This document shows positions 16,090 to 24,800 of a stretch of DNA of 64,000 nt, piece after piece. The DNA comes from Fundidesulfovibrio magnetotacticus. Lineage in GTDB: Bacteria > Desulfobacterota > Desulfovibrionia > Desulfovibrionales > Desulfovibrionaceae. The stretch covers positions 124,001 through 188,000 of the forward strand of contig NZ_BLTE01000001.1 of the NCBI RefSeq assembly GCF_013019105.1, in the 5' to 3' direction. A model generated the notes under the pieces. That model had not been told where the DNA came from. It ran no database searches and saw nothing but the letters and a program-made list of their open reading frames with translations. Made by a program: the position numbers and the translations under genes. Positions within the stretch are counted from its first letter, which is position 1; every line of letters begins with the position of its first letter.

Positions 16090-16656
16090 ATGGGGGCAGA
16101 CATGACGCATTGCCAGGATGTCGACACCGACTTCGGAGGATACTCCCGGGCGCTGGCCGCCTACACCGGCATGAAGGCCGGAAGCTATTTCGTGCGAAGC
16201 GGCCGCTTCGTGGGGCGCGGCACCCGGGAATCGGCCGCGGCCCTGGCCCAGGCCGGCAAGCTGATGCTGGCCTCCGTGGAATACGGGGGCATGGTTTCGG
16301 CCAGCCTGGTCAAGCGTGGCGGCCAGGCCACGGGCGATTGCGTCTGCCGCCTGTTCACGCCGGTAGCCAACGCGGCCACGGCTCCATTCCGGGCAATCCA
16401 CAACACGGTGGGGCGCATGTTTTCATCCGAATCAAAGGCACAGGATTCCAAGACCCTGCACGAAATCGTCGAACGGCTCTCCCGGATCGAAGAGCGCCTG
16501 GGCAGGATCGAGGAGCAGGGCGTCCGCGCTGTCGTCGCCCCCGTCCGCGCCGAAGCGCCGAAGCCGGAGACCAAGAAGCTCAGCAAGGACCGGCAGGCCT
16601 TCCTGCGCGCCCTGGTGAACGAGAATCTGGCCATCCGCAAAGAATCAGGCAAGTGA
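16090..16656 (+). CDS. Unrecognised protein with C-terminal coiled coil
   Basis: Start is uncertain: ATG 16090 or ATG 16102, the latter preceded by ggggg. The protein of about 185 residues has an N-terminal Gly/Ala-rich amphipathic region and a heptad-like stretch (HEIVERLSRIEERLGRIEEQ, about 121-140) followed by a basic tail. No membrane helix is certain. It lies 24 bases upstream of mamK, so it probably belongs to the cytoskeletal operon and may interact with the filament or the vesicles. Confidence 0.65.
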   Translation: MGADMTHCQDVDTDFGGYSRALAAYTGMKAGSYFVRSGRFVGRGTRESAAALAQAGKLMLASVEYGGMVSASLVKRGGQATGDCVCRLFTPVANAATAPFRAIHNTVGRMFSSESKAQDSKTLHEIVERLSRIEERLGRIEEQGVRAVVAPVRAEAPKPETKKLSKDRQAFLRALVNENLAIRKESGK

Positions 16657-16680
16657 CGCTATCCCCAAGGAGTTGAGGCT

Positions 16681-17736
16681 ATGAGCAACCTGAAAGTTTT
16701 GAACGTCGGAATCGACCTGGGGACGTCGCGCAGCGTGATCGCCTGCGACAACGGCGTCAGGACGTTCGTGCCGAGTTACGTGGGCTACCCCAAGGACATG
16801 GTTTCGCGCAAGCTCATCGGCAAGGACGTGGTGTTCGGCCTGGACGCGCTGAAAAACCGGCTGGCCCTGGACGTGCGCAGACCCTTCGAAAAGGGCATGA
16901 TCAAATATTCCAACATGCAGGACGTGAACGCCGCCGAGTTCGAGACCTACAAGAAAGTGGCGCACGACCTGCTGAGCCACCTCATCGACCTCGTGAAGGC
17001 CGAGGAGAACGGCCCCGTGTCCGTGCGGGCGGTGCTCGGCGCGCCCGCGCTGGCAAGCACGCAGAACAAGAAGCTCCTCGTGGAGATCGCGCGCGACATC
17101 GTCGACGACGTGCTCATCGCCTCCGAGCCCTTCGCCGTGGCCTACGGCCTGGGCATCCTGAGCAACGCCCTCATCGTGGACATCGGAGCGGGCACCATCG
17201 ACCTGTGCCGCATGCAGGGCTCCATCCCCACCGAGGACGACCAGATCACCCTCACCCGCGCGGGCGACCACATCGACGAAGTGTTCATGCGCGAGATCAA
17301 GCTGCGCCATCCCGAGGTGGACATCACCCTCAACATGGTCAAGCAGATCAAGGAAAACAACTCCACCATCTCCGACAAGGGCGAGTGCGTGGTGGCCATG
17401 CTGCCCATCAAAGGCAAGCCGACCCCCGTGGACGTGACCGAAGAACTCCTGATCGCCTGCCGCTCCATCGTTCCCGACGTTGTCGAGGCCATCCGTGTGC
17501 TCATCGCCTCCTTCGATCCCGAATTCCAGAGCCTGATGAAGGAGAACGTCATCCTTGCGGGCGGCGGCAGCCAGATCGGCGGCCTGGCTCGCGAAATCGA
17601 GAAGTTCATGCAGGAAAACCTGGGCTACGGGAAGGTCATCAAGGCCGAGGAGCCACTGTTCGCCGGCGCTAACGGCGGTCTCATGCTCTGCAAGGACATG
17701 CCCAACGAATTCTGGGACGAGCTCAAGAACAAGTAG
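16681..17736 (+). CDS. mamK: MamK, actin-like magnetosome filament protein
   Basis: The 351-residue protein is a clear actin/MreB-fold ATPase. Phosphate-1 is GIDLGTSRS (about 10-18), phosphate-2 is VDIGAGTIDL (about 166-175) with its catalytic-site Asp intact, and the adenosine motif is LAGGGSQIGG (about 295-304). GAPALAST and SEPFAVAYG are also typical. MamK polymerises into filaments that align and segregate magnetosome chains. A second, divergent actin-like gene lies 7 kb downstream. The start follows aaggag with normal spacing. Confidence 0.95.
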   Translation: MSNLKVLNVGIDLGTSRSVIACDNGVRTFVPSYVGYPKDMVSRKLIGKDVVFGLDALKNRLALDVRRPFEKGMIKYSNMQDVNAAEFETYKKVAHDLLSHLIDLVKAEENGPVSVRAVLGAPALASTQNKKLLVEIARDIVDDVLIASEPFAVAYGLGILSNALIVDIGAGTIDLCRMQGSIPTEDDQITLTRAGDHIDEVFMREIKLRHPEVDITLNMVKQIKENNSTISDKGECVVAMLPIKGKPTPVDVTEELLIACRSIVPDVVEAIRVLIASFDPEFQSLMKENVILAGGGSQIGGLAREIEKFMQENLGYGKVIKAEEPLFAGANGGLMLCKDMPNEFWDELKNK

Positions 17737-17782
17737 CAACCGGCCCTTCGCGGCCGCCAAAGAGCCTACAAAGGAGAACGAC

Positions 17783-18124
17783 ATGCAGGATTCGACCAAG
17801 TACCACACCCTGGAGCATCTGGGCGATATCGTCGTGGAGAGGATCGAGGCTGCCCTGGAGTGGCTCCAGCGCTCCACCAAAGGCGTCTCCCTGACCTATC
17901 GCATCCATTGCATGGAAAAGGACCGCGAGGCCTCCTACGCGCGCATCGGCAGGCGCACCGTGTCCCTGCGCAAGCGCCAGCCCGCCAATGAACTCTTCAG
18001 CGACGAAGACATGGCGAGCCTCCTGGCCGAATTCGACGAAGTGGACGCCGAGCTCTCCCGCGCCAAGGCCGAGCGTGAGGCCAGGCTCTACCCCAACTAC
18101 GCCGCCCAGGAACAGGCCGTCTAG
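17783..18124 (+). CDS. Small helical protein downstream of mamK
   Basis: ATG 17783 follows aaggag. The 113-residue soluble protein is mainly charged and helical, with a C-terminal heptad-like stretch (FDEVDAELSRAKAEREARL). A central basic segment (RIGRRTVSLRKRQ) may be structured. No family is recognised. Its position between mamK and a series of coiled-coil genes suggests a filament-binding or positioning role. Confidence 0.7.
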   Translation: MQDSTKYHTLEHLGDIVVERIEAALEWLQRSTKGVSLTYRIHCMEKDREASYARIGRRTVSLRKRQPANELFSDEDMASLLAEFDEVDAELSRAKAEREARLYPNYAAQEQAV

Positions 18125-18189
18125 GCGGTTCGCCCACCAGCGGCTGAGCGCGTTGGCGGACCGAGACCCACTGGAGCCCCGAGGACACG

Positions 18190-19116
18190 ATGCCCGATGC
18201 AACGTTGACGAACGGAAAGCTGTTGCTGGCGACCGACAGCAGTGAGCTTCTGGACAGGCTGATCGGCCTTCTGGCCCCCTGCGCCGTGCTGGACACGGCC
18301 CTCGGGGTCCGGGAGGCCGCCGCCCTGGCCGAAAACGAGCGCTACGACGCCGCCGTATGGGCCTTCCCCCCGGGGGACGGGCTCGCGGCGCGCCTGGCGG
18401 CATTGGCCCACGACGGAGGCTCGGGGCAGGACGCGGCCGCGCTCGCGGAGATCCGGCGCATCCTGGAGGCCCACGCGCGCGACATGTTCGGCGCGCCCGC
18501 CCAGCCGGACATCCAGAGCGACGCCGACGACCTCGCCACCCGGATTGGCGCGCTCGTGGAAGAGAAGGTGGGCCAGTCCCTGGAAGCCCTCATCCAGGCC
18601 GAGCAGGAGGCGGAGCGCTTCGAGAAGGGGCTGCGGGAAGCCATCGCCCAGGCCGAAGCGGCCAGACAGGAGACCGAAGCGGAACGCGCGGCGGCCCAGC
18701 GCGCCCGGGCCGAGTCCGAACGGCTGGCACGCGAACTCGAGGCGCAGCGCAAGGCCATGGACGAAGCCGCGGCCGGCAACGAGCAGGCCCAGGCCTCCCT
18801 GCGGGAGGCCCTGCGCGCCAGCCGCTCCGACCTCGATGCCGCGCTGCGCTCGGCCCACGAGCAACAGGCCGGCATCCTGAGCGCTCGCCAGGAGGCCGAG
18901 GAACTGCGCCGCAAGTTCGCCCAGGCCGAAGCGGAGAAGAAAAGCCTGCGTGAAGCGGCGGACACGCTGCGCGCCGAACTGGCCGTGCGAGGCCGCGAGG
19001 CCGAAGCGGCGCTCTCCAGGGCCGTCGGGGAACGGGATGCGCTGCGCAGGCAGCTTTCCGAGGCACAATCGCGCCTGGACGCCCTCCAGGCCCAGTGGGA
19101 ACAAATCGTACGGTAG
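18190..19116 (+). CDS. Coiled-coil protein with a receiver-like N-terminus
   Basis: The start follows gagga at 18181. The first 80 residues have alternating beta/alpha hydrophobicity (KLLLATDSSELLDRLIGLL, then YDAAVWAFPP) like a degenerate response-regulator receiver, but no clear phospho-acceptor Asp is present. From about 115 to 305 the protein is one long Ala/Glu/Arg coiled coil. It ends RLDALQAQWEQIVR, and almost the same C-terminal peptide closes the coiled-coil protein at 27473-28030. No transmembrane helix. It is likely a structural component of the magnetosome chain machinery (mad20-mad30 type). Confidence 0.75.
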   Translation: MPDATLTNGKLLLATDSSELLDRLIGLLAPCAVLDTALGVREAAALAENERYDAAVWAFPPGDGLAARLAALAHDGGSGQDAAALAEIRRILEAHARDMFGAPAQPDIQSDADDLATRIGALVEEKVGQSLEALIQAEQEAERFEKGLREAIAQAEAARQETEAERAAAQRARAESERLARELEAQRKAMDEAAAGNEQAQASLREALRASRSDLDAALRSAHEQQAGILSARQEAEELRRKFAQAEAEKKSLREAADTLRAELAVRGREAEAALSRAVGERDALRRQLSEAQSRLDALQAQWEQIVR

Positions 19117-19125
19117 GACGCGCCC

Positions 19126-20172
19126 GTGAAGCCAGAACAGCCACTCCCCCCGGACGACTCCCTGCGCGAGCGCTGCCAGACGCTGCGCGACGCCCTGTCC
19201 GAACTGCGCTCGACGCTCGAACTGTTGCGCGGCCGCACCGACGGGTTCCGGGAGAAAATCCGCGGGGCGAACCGCGAGCGGGCGGTGGCCAAGCGGGAAA
19301 TCAGCCTCCTGCGAGACGGCATCTTCCAGGTGAGCGCCGTGCTGCGCGGCGTGGAGGCACGCTTCGCGCATCTGAAGCCGCGCCTGGCCGAAGCCACCAG
19401 CGAGCGCGAGGCGCTGCTCGAGAGCCGCGCCTCCCTGGCCGGGCGGCTCAAGGAATTGCGGACGGGCCACGAGGCCGCGCGGGAGCGCCTGGACAGCCTG
19501 CGCGCCCGCATGGATGCCGACGGGGCGGCCGTGGCCCTGCTCGAACCCCAGGTGGCCGCCTGCAAGGCCCGGTTTCCCTCGGGCCTGGACGACGGACAGT
19601 TCCGCTCGGAACGTTTTCTGGAAGAAGCCATGGCCCTGCTCCGGCGTGAGGAGGAGGCACGGCGCGAGATGTCCCTGGCGCTCGAGGAGAACGGCGAAAT
19701 CGCGCGCGCCAAAGAAGACCTCGGCCGCCGCGTCGAGGAGGCCGGGCGGATTGTGGAGCGGGAGTTCGCCTGCAAAACGTTCCTGCAGAGGCGCTCGGAG
19801 TTGAACGCCGTGCACGGCAGGCTGGAAGAAGTCCTGGTCAGGACCGAGTCCTCGGTCGAACAGACATGGGAGAACGCCGCCATGCGCAGGCAGGCCATCC
19901 AGGACATCCGCCGGAGCATCCAGGAATTGCGCGCGGTCGAGCAGGGCAAGTCCCAGGCCGTGGCAGCCTTTCTGGCGCTCAAGGAGGCCACCGACATGGA
20001 GAAGTTCATGCAGGAGAAGGCGCAGGCCGAGGCGGAGGAGGCCCGCGCGGGGCTGGATGCCCTTCTGCGGCATCATGCCGTGCTCCAGCGCCGGCGCATG
20101 CTCTCGCAAAAGATGCTGGCCGCGATCCGGGACGCGTCGGGTCCAGCGCCTGACGCAGCGGAGGCCATGTGA
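19126..20172 (+). CDS. Long coiled-coil protein
   Basis: The start is GTG at 19126, 9 bases after the previous stop. The 348-residue protein is soluble and almost all charged helix, with heptads from about residue 12 to 330 and few breaks. Two cysteines lie mid-chain. No enzymatic motif is visible. The stop overlaps the GTG of the next gene, so translation is coupled. The assignment as a magnetosome cytoskeletal component is by context. Confidence 0.72.
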   Translation: MKPEQPLPPDDSLRERCQTLRDALSELRSTLELLRGRTDGFREKIRGANRERAVAKREISLLRDGIFQVSAVLRGVEARFAHLKPRLAEATSEREALLESRASLAGRLKELRTGHEAARERLDSLRARMDADGAAVALLEPQVAACKARFPSGLDDGQFRSERFLEEAMALLRREEEARREMSLALEENGEIARAKEDLGRRVEEAGRIVEREFACKTFLQRRSELNAVHGRLEEVLVRTESSVEQTWENAAMRRQAIQDIRRSIQELRAVEQGKSQAVAAFLALKEATDMEKFMQEKAQAEAEEARAGLDALLRHHAVLQRRRMLSQKMLAAIRDASGPAPDAAEAM

Positions 20173-21323
20173 AATTTTCCAACGACAGGGTGCTGCGCGT
20201 CCTTGAGGACGTCAAGGCGCGGATGGCCCTGCGCGACGAACGCGCGAAGCTCGCGGCCGAGGCCTGGCAACTTTCCCGGGAAGTGGAATACCTCTCCGAT
20301 CAGGTGGAGGTCCAGCTCGCGGAACACGCGGCCCTGGCGGCCCAGGCCAGGGACATCGACGGCGAGCTGGAGGAACTGCGCGCGGCCGTGCTCCGCCTGC
20401 GCGGGGAACATGCGGCGCTGCCCGGGCACGCCGATGCCCAGGCTCTGGAACAGGGCGTTCGGGAGAAGTACGAGGCCCTGCCCGCCATCGAAAGCGAGAT
20501 CGAGGCGTTGCGCGTCGAAACGGAGGCCATGCGGGGTGAGATCGCCGGGCTGGAGGCGCATGCGCTGGAGACCGACACCCTCCTCCGGGAACTCGAGCCG
20601 CAGGCGGATCGCCTCGCCGCGCGCCGGGAACGCCTCGGCGAGGAAAGGGCTCTGCTGTCCGGCGTGTGCGAGGCCCTCGACTCCTGGATCTCCAGCGCGC
20701 CCCAGGATGGGACGGCCCCCCTCTCCGACAGCTCCGCCTCGGCATTTCTGGAAGAGCTTGCCCGGCGCGCCGACTCCCGGGAGCGGGAGCTCGCCGGACT
20801 GCGTTCCGCCAACCAGGCCCTGACTCTGGAAAAGGAGAAGCTCGCCCGGCAGCTTGAGGCGCTTAAACGCCAGATTACGGGGAGCGCAACGAACCTCGCG
20901 GACCAGAACCTGGATGCCCTGGAGCGGGACGTCGCGACATTGCTCGACAGGAACAAGGAGCTGCGCGAACACCTCCAGGCCGCACGGGTGAGCGAACTCA
21001 AGGAGGCCAAGGAAACCCTGGCCACCGAGGAGGCCGAATTCGCCGCCGCCCAGAAGGACCTGCTCCAGGCCCGCCTGCGCATGGACGACATCGAGGAAGC
21101 CTCGCGCGAGCTCTATGCGCGAGACGACCCCGCCGCCGTGCTCCTCGGCCTGCAGGCCGAGACCCTGGCAATCCAAAGACATCGCCGGGCGACGTCCGGC
21201 GTTGCCGAAGCCATGACGCTCGCCGCGCGGCATGCCGCGCAAACCAACGAAACGCTCGAGGCGCAGATCGAAAGGCTGCGCTCGGCCATAAGCGCCCTCG
21301 GAATCGCCGCCTACGGAGCGTAG
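20169..21323 (+). CDS. Long coiled-coil protein
   Basis: GTG at 20169 overlaps the preceding TGA (GTGA). The 384-residue protein begins MKFSNDRVLRVLEDVKARMA and is a coiled coil to about residue 310, then a globular-looking helical tail (about 315-384, ARDDPAAVLLGLQAETLAIQ). No membrane helix or catalytic motif. It is the third in a run of coiled-coil genes and probably forms a complex with its neighbours. Confidence 0.72.
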   Translation: MKFSNDRVLRVLEDVKARMALRDERAKLAAEAWQLSREVEYLSDQVEVQLAEHAALAAQARDIDGELEELRAAVLRLRGEHAALPGHADAQALEQGVREKYEALPAIESEIEALRVETEAMRGEIAGLEAHALETDTLLRELEPQADRLAARRERLGEERALLSGVCEALDSWISSAPQDGTAPLSDSSASAFLEELARRADSRERELAGLRSANQALTLEKEKLARQLEALKRQITGSATNLADQNLDALERDVATLLDRNKELREHLQAARVSELKEAKETLATEEAEFAAAQKDLLQARLRMDDIEEASRELYARDDPAAVLLGLQAETLAIQRHRRATSGVAEAMTLAARHAAQTNETLEAQIERLRSAISALGIAAYGA

Positions 21324-21401
21324 CGGCAGGCCCAGGCGTGAACACGGACCAGGACGGCCGGCGCGCATTTCGCCCGAGCCATCCCAACCAAGGAGAAGAC
21401 G

Positions 21402-22940
21402 ATGACCTCGACGCAAAGACATGGTGTCCTCGGTGGCGTCGCTTTTGTCTTGAACACCACCGGCAGGGGCGTCGCCAAAGGGCTTGAGGCCGCGACGGGC
21501 CTCTTCGGGTCTTTCGGCAGCGTGTTCGATGGCGCGGCCGGCATGGTGAAGGGTTTCAGCCTGCCCAAGATCTCGCTGCCCGGCTCTGCGGCCGCCGCAG
21601 TTCGCAAGCGCATCAAGGAGTGCGAGGCCGTCATCCAGGAGCGCTACCTGGAAATCGGCAGGCAGAGCGCCAGCGGCGACACCGACGACGCCCAGCGCAA
21701 GGACGCCATCCTCAAGCTGATCGAGGACGTGCGCGAATTCGAGCGCGAAATCAGCCGTCTGCGCGGCGGCCTGGCCGAAATGGACAGGCGCGAGGCCGCC
21801 CAGCCCGCCCCCTGCAAGCGCCCTGCCCGCAAGGCGATGAGCCAGGCCCAGGCCCAGAAGGAACTGGCCCTGGCCATCCGCATGGCCCTGGACGGCGGGT
21901 CCTTCGCGGACAGCTCCGCCAAGGCGATGTTCAAGAAGGTGGCCGAAGATCTGCTGGACGAAGAGCCCGAGGTGCGCATCCTGGCCGCATCGGAACTCGG
22001 CAAGATGGGCGGCCCCGGCAGCGTGGGCGTGCTGGTCGCCGCGGCGCGCCTGGGCGACCCCGACCTCACCATGGAGGCCCTGAACGCCCTGAGCGGCGTG
22101 GACGATCCTGCCGCCCTGGACGTGTTCAAGGATTCCACCACGCACCCCAAATTCGGCGTGCGCCTGATCAGCCTGCGCGGGGTTTACAAGATGGCCCCCG
22201 AGGACGAAGCGGCCCCGGTGCTCATCGGATCGCTCTCCGACGAACACCCCGAGGTGCGCCGCACCGTGGCCGCCTACCTGGGCTGGAAGGACTTCCCCGG
22301 CGCGGTGACCGCCCTGCTCCAGTGCCTGCGCGACGAAGACGCCAACGTGCGCAAGAGCGTGGTGGGGGCCTTGGCCGCCCTGCGCGACGAGACCGCCGTG
22401 CCCGGCCTCATCCAGACCCTGGCCGACGAGAGCCTGGAGATTCGCGAAAAGGCTCTGGAAGCCATCCGGGGAATCACCGGCAAGTCCGTGCAGTTCGACC
22501 TCTCCGCCACCGGCGCGGAGCAGGACCGCGCCATCGCCTCCTTGCTGGAGAAATGGGCCGGCCAGTCCATCGCGTCCGAAGAAGCCGCCCCCCCCGCCCC
22601 GCCCGTGGCGGAAGCGGCCCCCGCTAGTCCTGAGGCGGCGTCCGAACCCGTCCAGGAGGTCCCGGCGGCCGATCCCATCCAGGCCGAAACCGTCTCCGAA
22701 GCCGTCGCCCCTGCTCAGGAAGCCCGCCCCGAACCCGTCGCCCAGCAGGAATTCGGCCTCCCCGAGCCCGTCGAATGGGACGGCGCGGCCCCGGGCGGCG
22801 CAGTTTCCGTCGATCCGGACACCATCAAGGACCTCAACAAGGCCGACCTCATGGCCCTGTGCGAGAAGCTGGGCATCGAGTGCGATCCCAAGCTGAACAA
22901 GGCCGAAATCCGGAAGCTGCTCCTCGGGAACGCGGGATGA
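21402..22940 (+). CDS. HEAT-repeat protein with a SAP-like C-terminal domain
   Basis: ATG 21402 follows aaggag. The 512-residue protein has a Gly/Ala/Phe-rich N-terminus (about 8-60) that could touch membrane, a short coiled coil (about 65-130) and four to five PBS/HEAT-like repeats (about 175-365; repeated units such as EPEVRILAASELGKMG, HPEVRRTVAAYLG and DANVRKSVVGALAALRD). An acidic Pro/Ala/Glu linker follows (about 380-455). The last 35 residues (DLNKADLMALCEKLGIECDP then NKAEIRKLLL) look like a SAP/HeH-type helical domain, usually a nucleic-acid or protein-binding module. It is probably an adaptor between filaments and vesicles. Confidence 0.82.
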   Translation: MTSTQRHGVLGGVAFVLNTTGRGVAKGLEAATGLFGSFGSVFDGAAGMVKGFSLPKISLPGSAAAAVRKRIKECEAVIQERYLEIGRQSASGDTDDAQRKDAILKLIEDVREFEREISRLRGGLAEMDRREAAQPAPCKRPARKAMSQAQAQKELALAIRMALDGGSFADSSAKAMFKKVAEDLLDEEPEVRILAASELGKMGGPGSVGVLVAAARLGDPDLTMEALNALSGVDDPAALDVFKDSTTHPKFGVRLISLRGVYKMAPEDEAAPVLIGSLSDEHPEVRRTVAAYLGWKDFPGAVTALLQCLRDEDANVRKSVVGALAALRDETAVPGLIQTLADESLEIREKALEAIRGITGKSVQFDLSATGAEQDRAIASLLEKWAGQSIASEEAAPPAPPVAEAAPASPEAASEPVQEVPAADPIQAETVSEAVAPAQEARPEPVAQQEFGLPEPVEWDGAAPGGAVSVDPDTIKDLNKADLMALCEKLGIECDPKLNKAEIRKLLLGNAG

Positions 22941-23518
22941 ACGCCCAGGAGATCAACGGCCCCGACGACCTTCCACTTTCCGGCGATGCCGGGGGCTCGA
23001 CAGCCCCCGGCCCGTCCGGGGAGTCGGGCCAACCGGACCCGGCTGTCCTGGCGGCCGAGCTCAAGGCCGTGCGCCTGCTCCTGGAAGAGCGCAACCGCGA
23101 ACTCTCAGCCCTGATGGCCAAGGAGGACGCCCTGCGCCGCGAACTTCGGGAGAAACGCTCCGCCGAGCACGCGGCCATGGAGGAACTCGCGTTCCTGACC
23201 CGCGAGCAGGCGCGCCAGGACAACGCCTGGCAAGCCGCCTCCGCCGAGCTCGAGGACAACGTGCTGGAGATCGAAAAAGGGGCTCGCCGCCTGGAGTTCG
23301 CTCGAGGGGAACTGGAAGCGCTGGACCGTCAGCTGGAATCCCGGATCGGCGACCTGCCGGAGCTTGTCAGCTGCAAGAACGACCTGGAAGACAGGATCAG
23401 CCAGGCCACGGCGCAGTTCGGCGACATCATGGAGCGACTGAGCAGCGCCGCCAAGGGCTTCAAACTCTCCTACTACCAGAGACGAAGCCAACTGCGGGGG
23501 AAACATGCCGCCTATTGA
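22937..23518 (+). CDS. Coiled-coil protein
   Basis: ATG 22937 overlaps the preceding stop (ATGA). The 193-residue protein has a flexible Gly/Pro/Ser-rich N-terminus (1-35), then continuous heptads (about 38-165), and ends with a basic stretch (KLSYYQRRSQLRGKHAAY). No known domain. It overlaps the next gene by 14 bases in another frame. Confidence 0.7.
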   Translation: MNAQEINGPDDLPLSGDAGGSTAPGPSGESGQPDPAVLAAELKAVRLLLEERNRELSALMAKEDALRRELREKRSAEHAAMEELAFLTREQARQDNAWQAASAELEDNVLEIEKGARRLEFARGELEALDRQLESRIGDLPELVSCKNDLEDRISQATAQFGDIMERLSSAAKGFKLSYYQRRSQLRGKHAAY

Positions 23519-24209
23519 CACCAGCATCAAGGAACACCTGAACGCCCTGCTCGACAGGGGCAAGGGAGCGGGCGCAGCCAAGGCCCCGGCCGCCTCCCCG
23601 GTCTCCACGGCGCTGCAGCGCGACGGCGCCTCCGTCGATTTCGAGAATGTGATCGCGGAGATGCTGGGCGCCATTCAGGACATGGAAACCCAGCTCTCCT
23701 CAGTCCTTGAAATCAACACGCTGCTCGAGACCGACCTGAACCAGGCCAAGGAGCGCATCCGCGAACTGCGACAGGAACGCGAGAAACTCCTCTCCACCAT
23801 CGCGCGCCTTGAGGAGGAGATGCCCTCCAAGCGCGAGTTGCAGATGGTCATCGACCAGTTGATCGAGGAGCGCAGCGACGCCGAAATCACCATCCGCGAC
23901 CTGCGACGCCGCGACGAGCAGGTGGGGGCGGTTCTCAAGGGCCTGCAGGACGCACAACGCGCCCTGGAAGACTCCCGCGCGCAGTTGCAGAGCGAACTCG
24001 CCGCCGTCGAAGTCCGCCTCGAAGCGGCCCTCAAGGATTGCGGCAAGCTCGAAACCAGGAACCGGGCGCTGGAAGAAAAGAACGCCGCCAACGCCGCCGC
24101 CATCAAGGAGCTGGAAGCAGACCTGCGCATGGCCCTGGACGAAAGATTCCGCCTTTCCATCGAACTCGACGAAACACGCCGGGCCCTGGCCGCCATGCAG
24201 GGGCGCTAG
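23505..24209 (+). CDS. Coiled-coil protein
   Basis: The 234-residue protein has a short disordered N-terminus and then uninterrupted coiled coil (about 45-230), with regular Leu/Ile at heptad positions (INTLLETDLNQAKERIRELR). The start overlaps the preceding gene by 14 bases, so translational coupling is likely. No membrane segment or enzymatic motif. Confidence 0.7.
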   Translation: MPPIDTSIKEHLNALLDRGKGAGAAKAPAASPVSTALQRDGASVDFENVIAEMLGAIQDMETQLSSVLEINTLLETDLNQAKERIRELRQEREKLLSTIARLEEEMPSKRELQMVIDQLIEERSDAEITIRDLRRRDEQVGAVLKGLQDAQRALEDSRAQLQSELAAVEVRLEAALKDCGKLETRNRALEEKNAANAAAIKELEADLRMALDERFRLSIELDETRRALAAMQGR

Positions 24210-24248
24210 CCCGGCCCGGCGAAAGCACAAGGAAACGAGGTCAACCCC

Positions 24249-24755
24249 ATGTCCGGCGAGCACGAGCCCAGCCTGAACGGCCGCACGGAACGGTTTCTCC
24301 CCGAGGCCGCCACGCTCCTGCGCGAGATCGAACGCTCCCGCGAGGTGCTGGCCGACCTCGACGCCGCAGCCAGCGCCTGCGCGGACAGGATCGCCGCGCT
24401 GCGTGACGAATCCCGCCGCGTCGACCGCAATCTGGGCCTGCTCGGCGAGCGCCGGAACGCCCTGATGGAAGCCATCGGCGAGGCCCGCCGCCGCGCGTGC
24501 GACGCCCGGGCCGAAGCGCAGGCCAGCTCCGCGCTCAAGGCGGCCATTCTCTCCGACCTGCGGGAGTTGCAGGCCGAGCGGGAGCGGGTTGTCGCCAAGC
24601 TCGCGTCCATCAAGGACGGCCTCAAGCGCATCGAGTCTGAAAAAACCGGCATCATGCCCGTGGGCAAGCGGCAATCCGAACTGCTGGGCAAGGCCCACTC
24701 CCTGATCAAGGAAGCCCACAACCGCATGGAGCTTTCCATCATCCTGAACAAGTAA
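24249..24755 (+). CDS. Short coiled-coil protein preceding the second actin gene
   Basis: ATG 24249 follows gaggtc. The 168-residue protein is helical and charged throughout, with heptads at about 18-135 and a Lys-rich end. Its place immediately before the Mad28-type actin gene makes it a candidate binding partner of that filament. No family is recognised. Confidence 0.7.
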   Translation: MSGEHEPSLNGRTERFLPEAATLLREIERSREVLADLDAAASACADRIAALRDESRRVDRNLGLLGERRNALMEAIGEARRRACDARAEAQASSALKAAILSDLRELQAERERVVAKLASIKDGLKRIESEKTGIMPVGKRQSELLGKAHSLIKEAHNRMELSIILNK

Positions 24756-24759
24756 TCCC

Positions 24760-24780
24760 GGAGCGGCCCAGCGCCGCTCC
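24760..24780 (+). other. Intercistronic hairpin before the second actin gene
   Basis: GGAGCGGC and GCCGCTCC form a perfect 8-bp stem with a 5-base loop, 5 bases after the stop of the coiled-coil gene and 20 bases before the actin start. There is no T-tract. It may protect RNA ends or tune expression of the two halves of the operon. Confidence 0.4.
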
Positions 24781-24800
24781 CTGCCCAGGAGGATCCGTCC

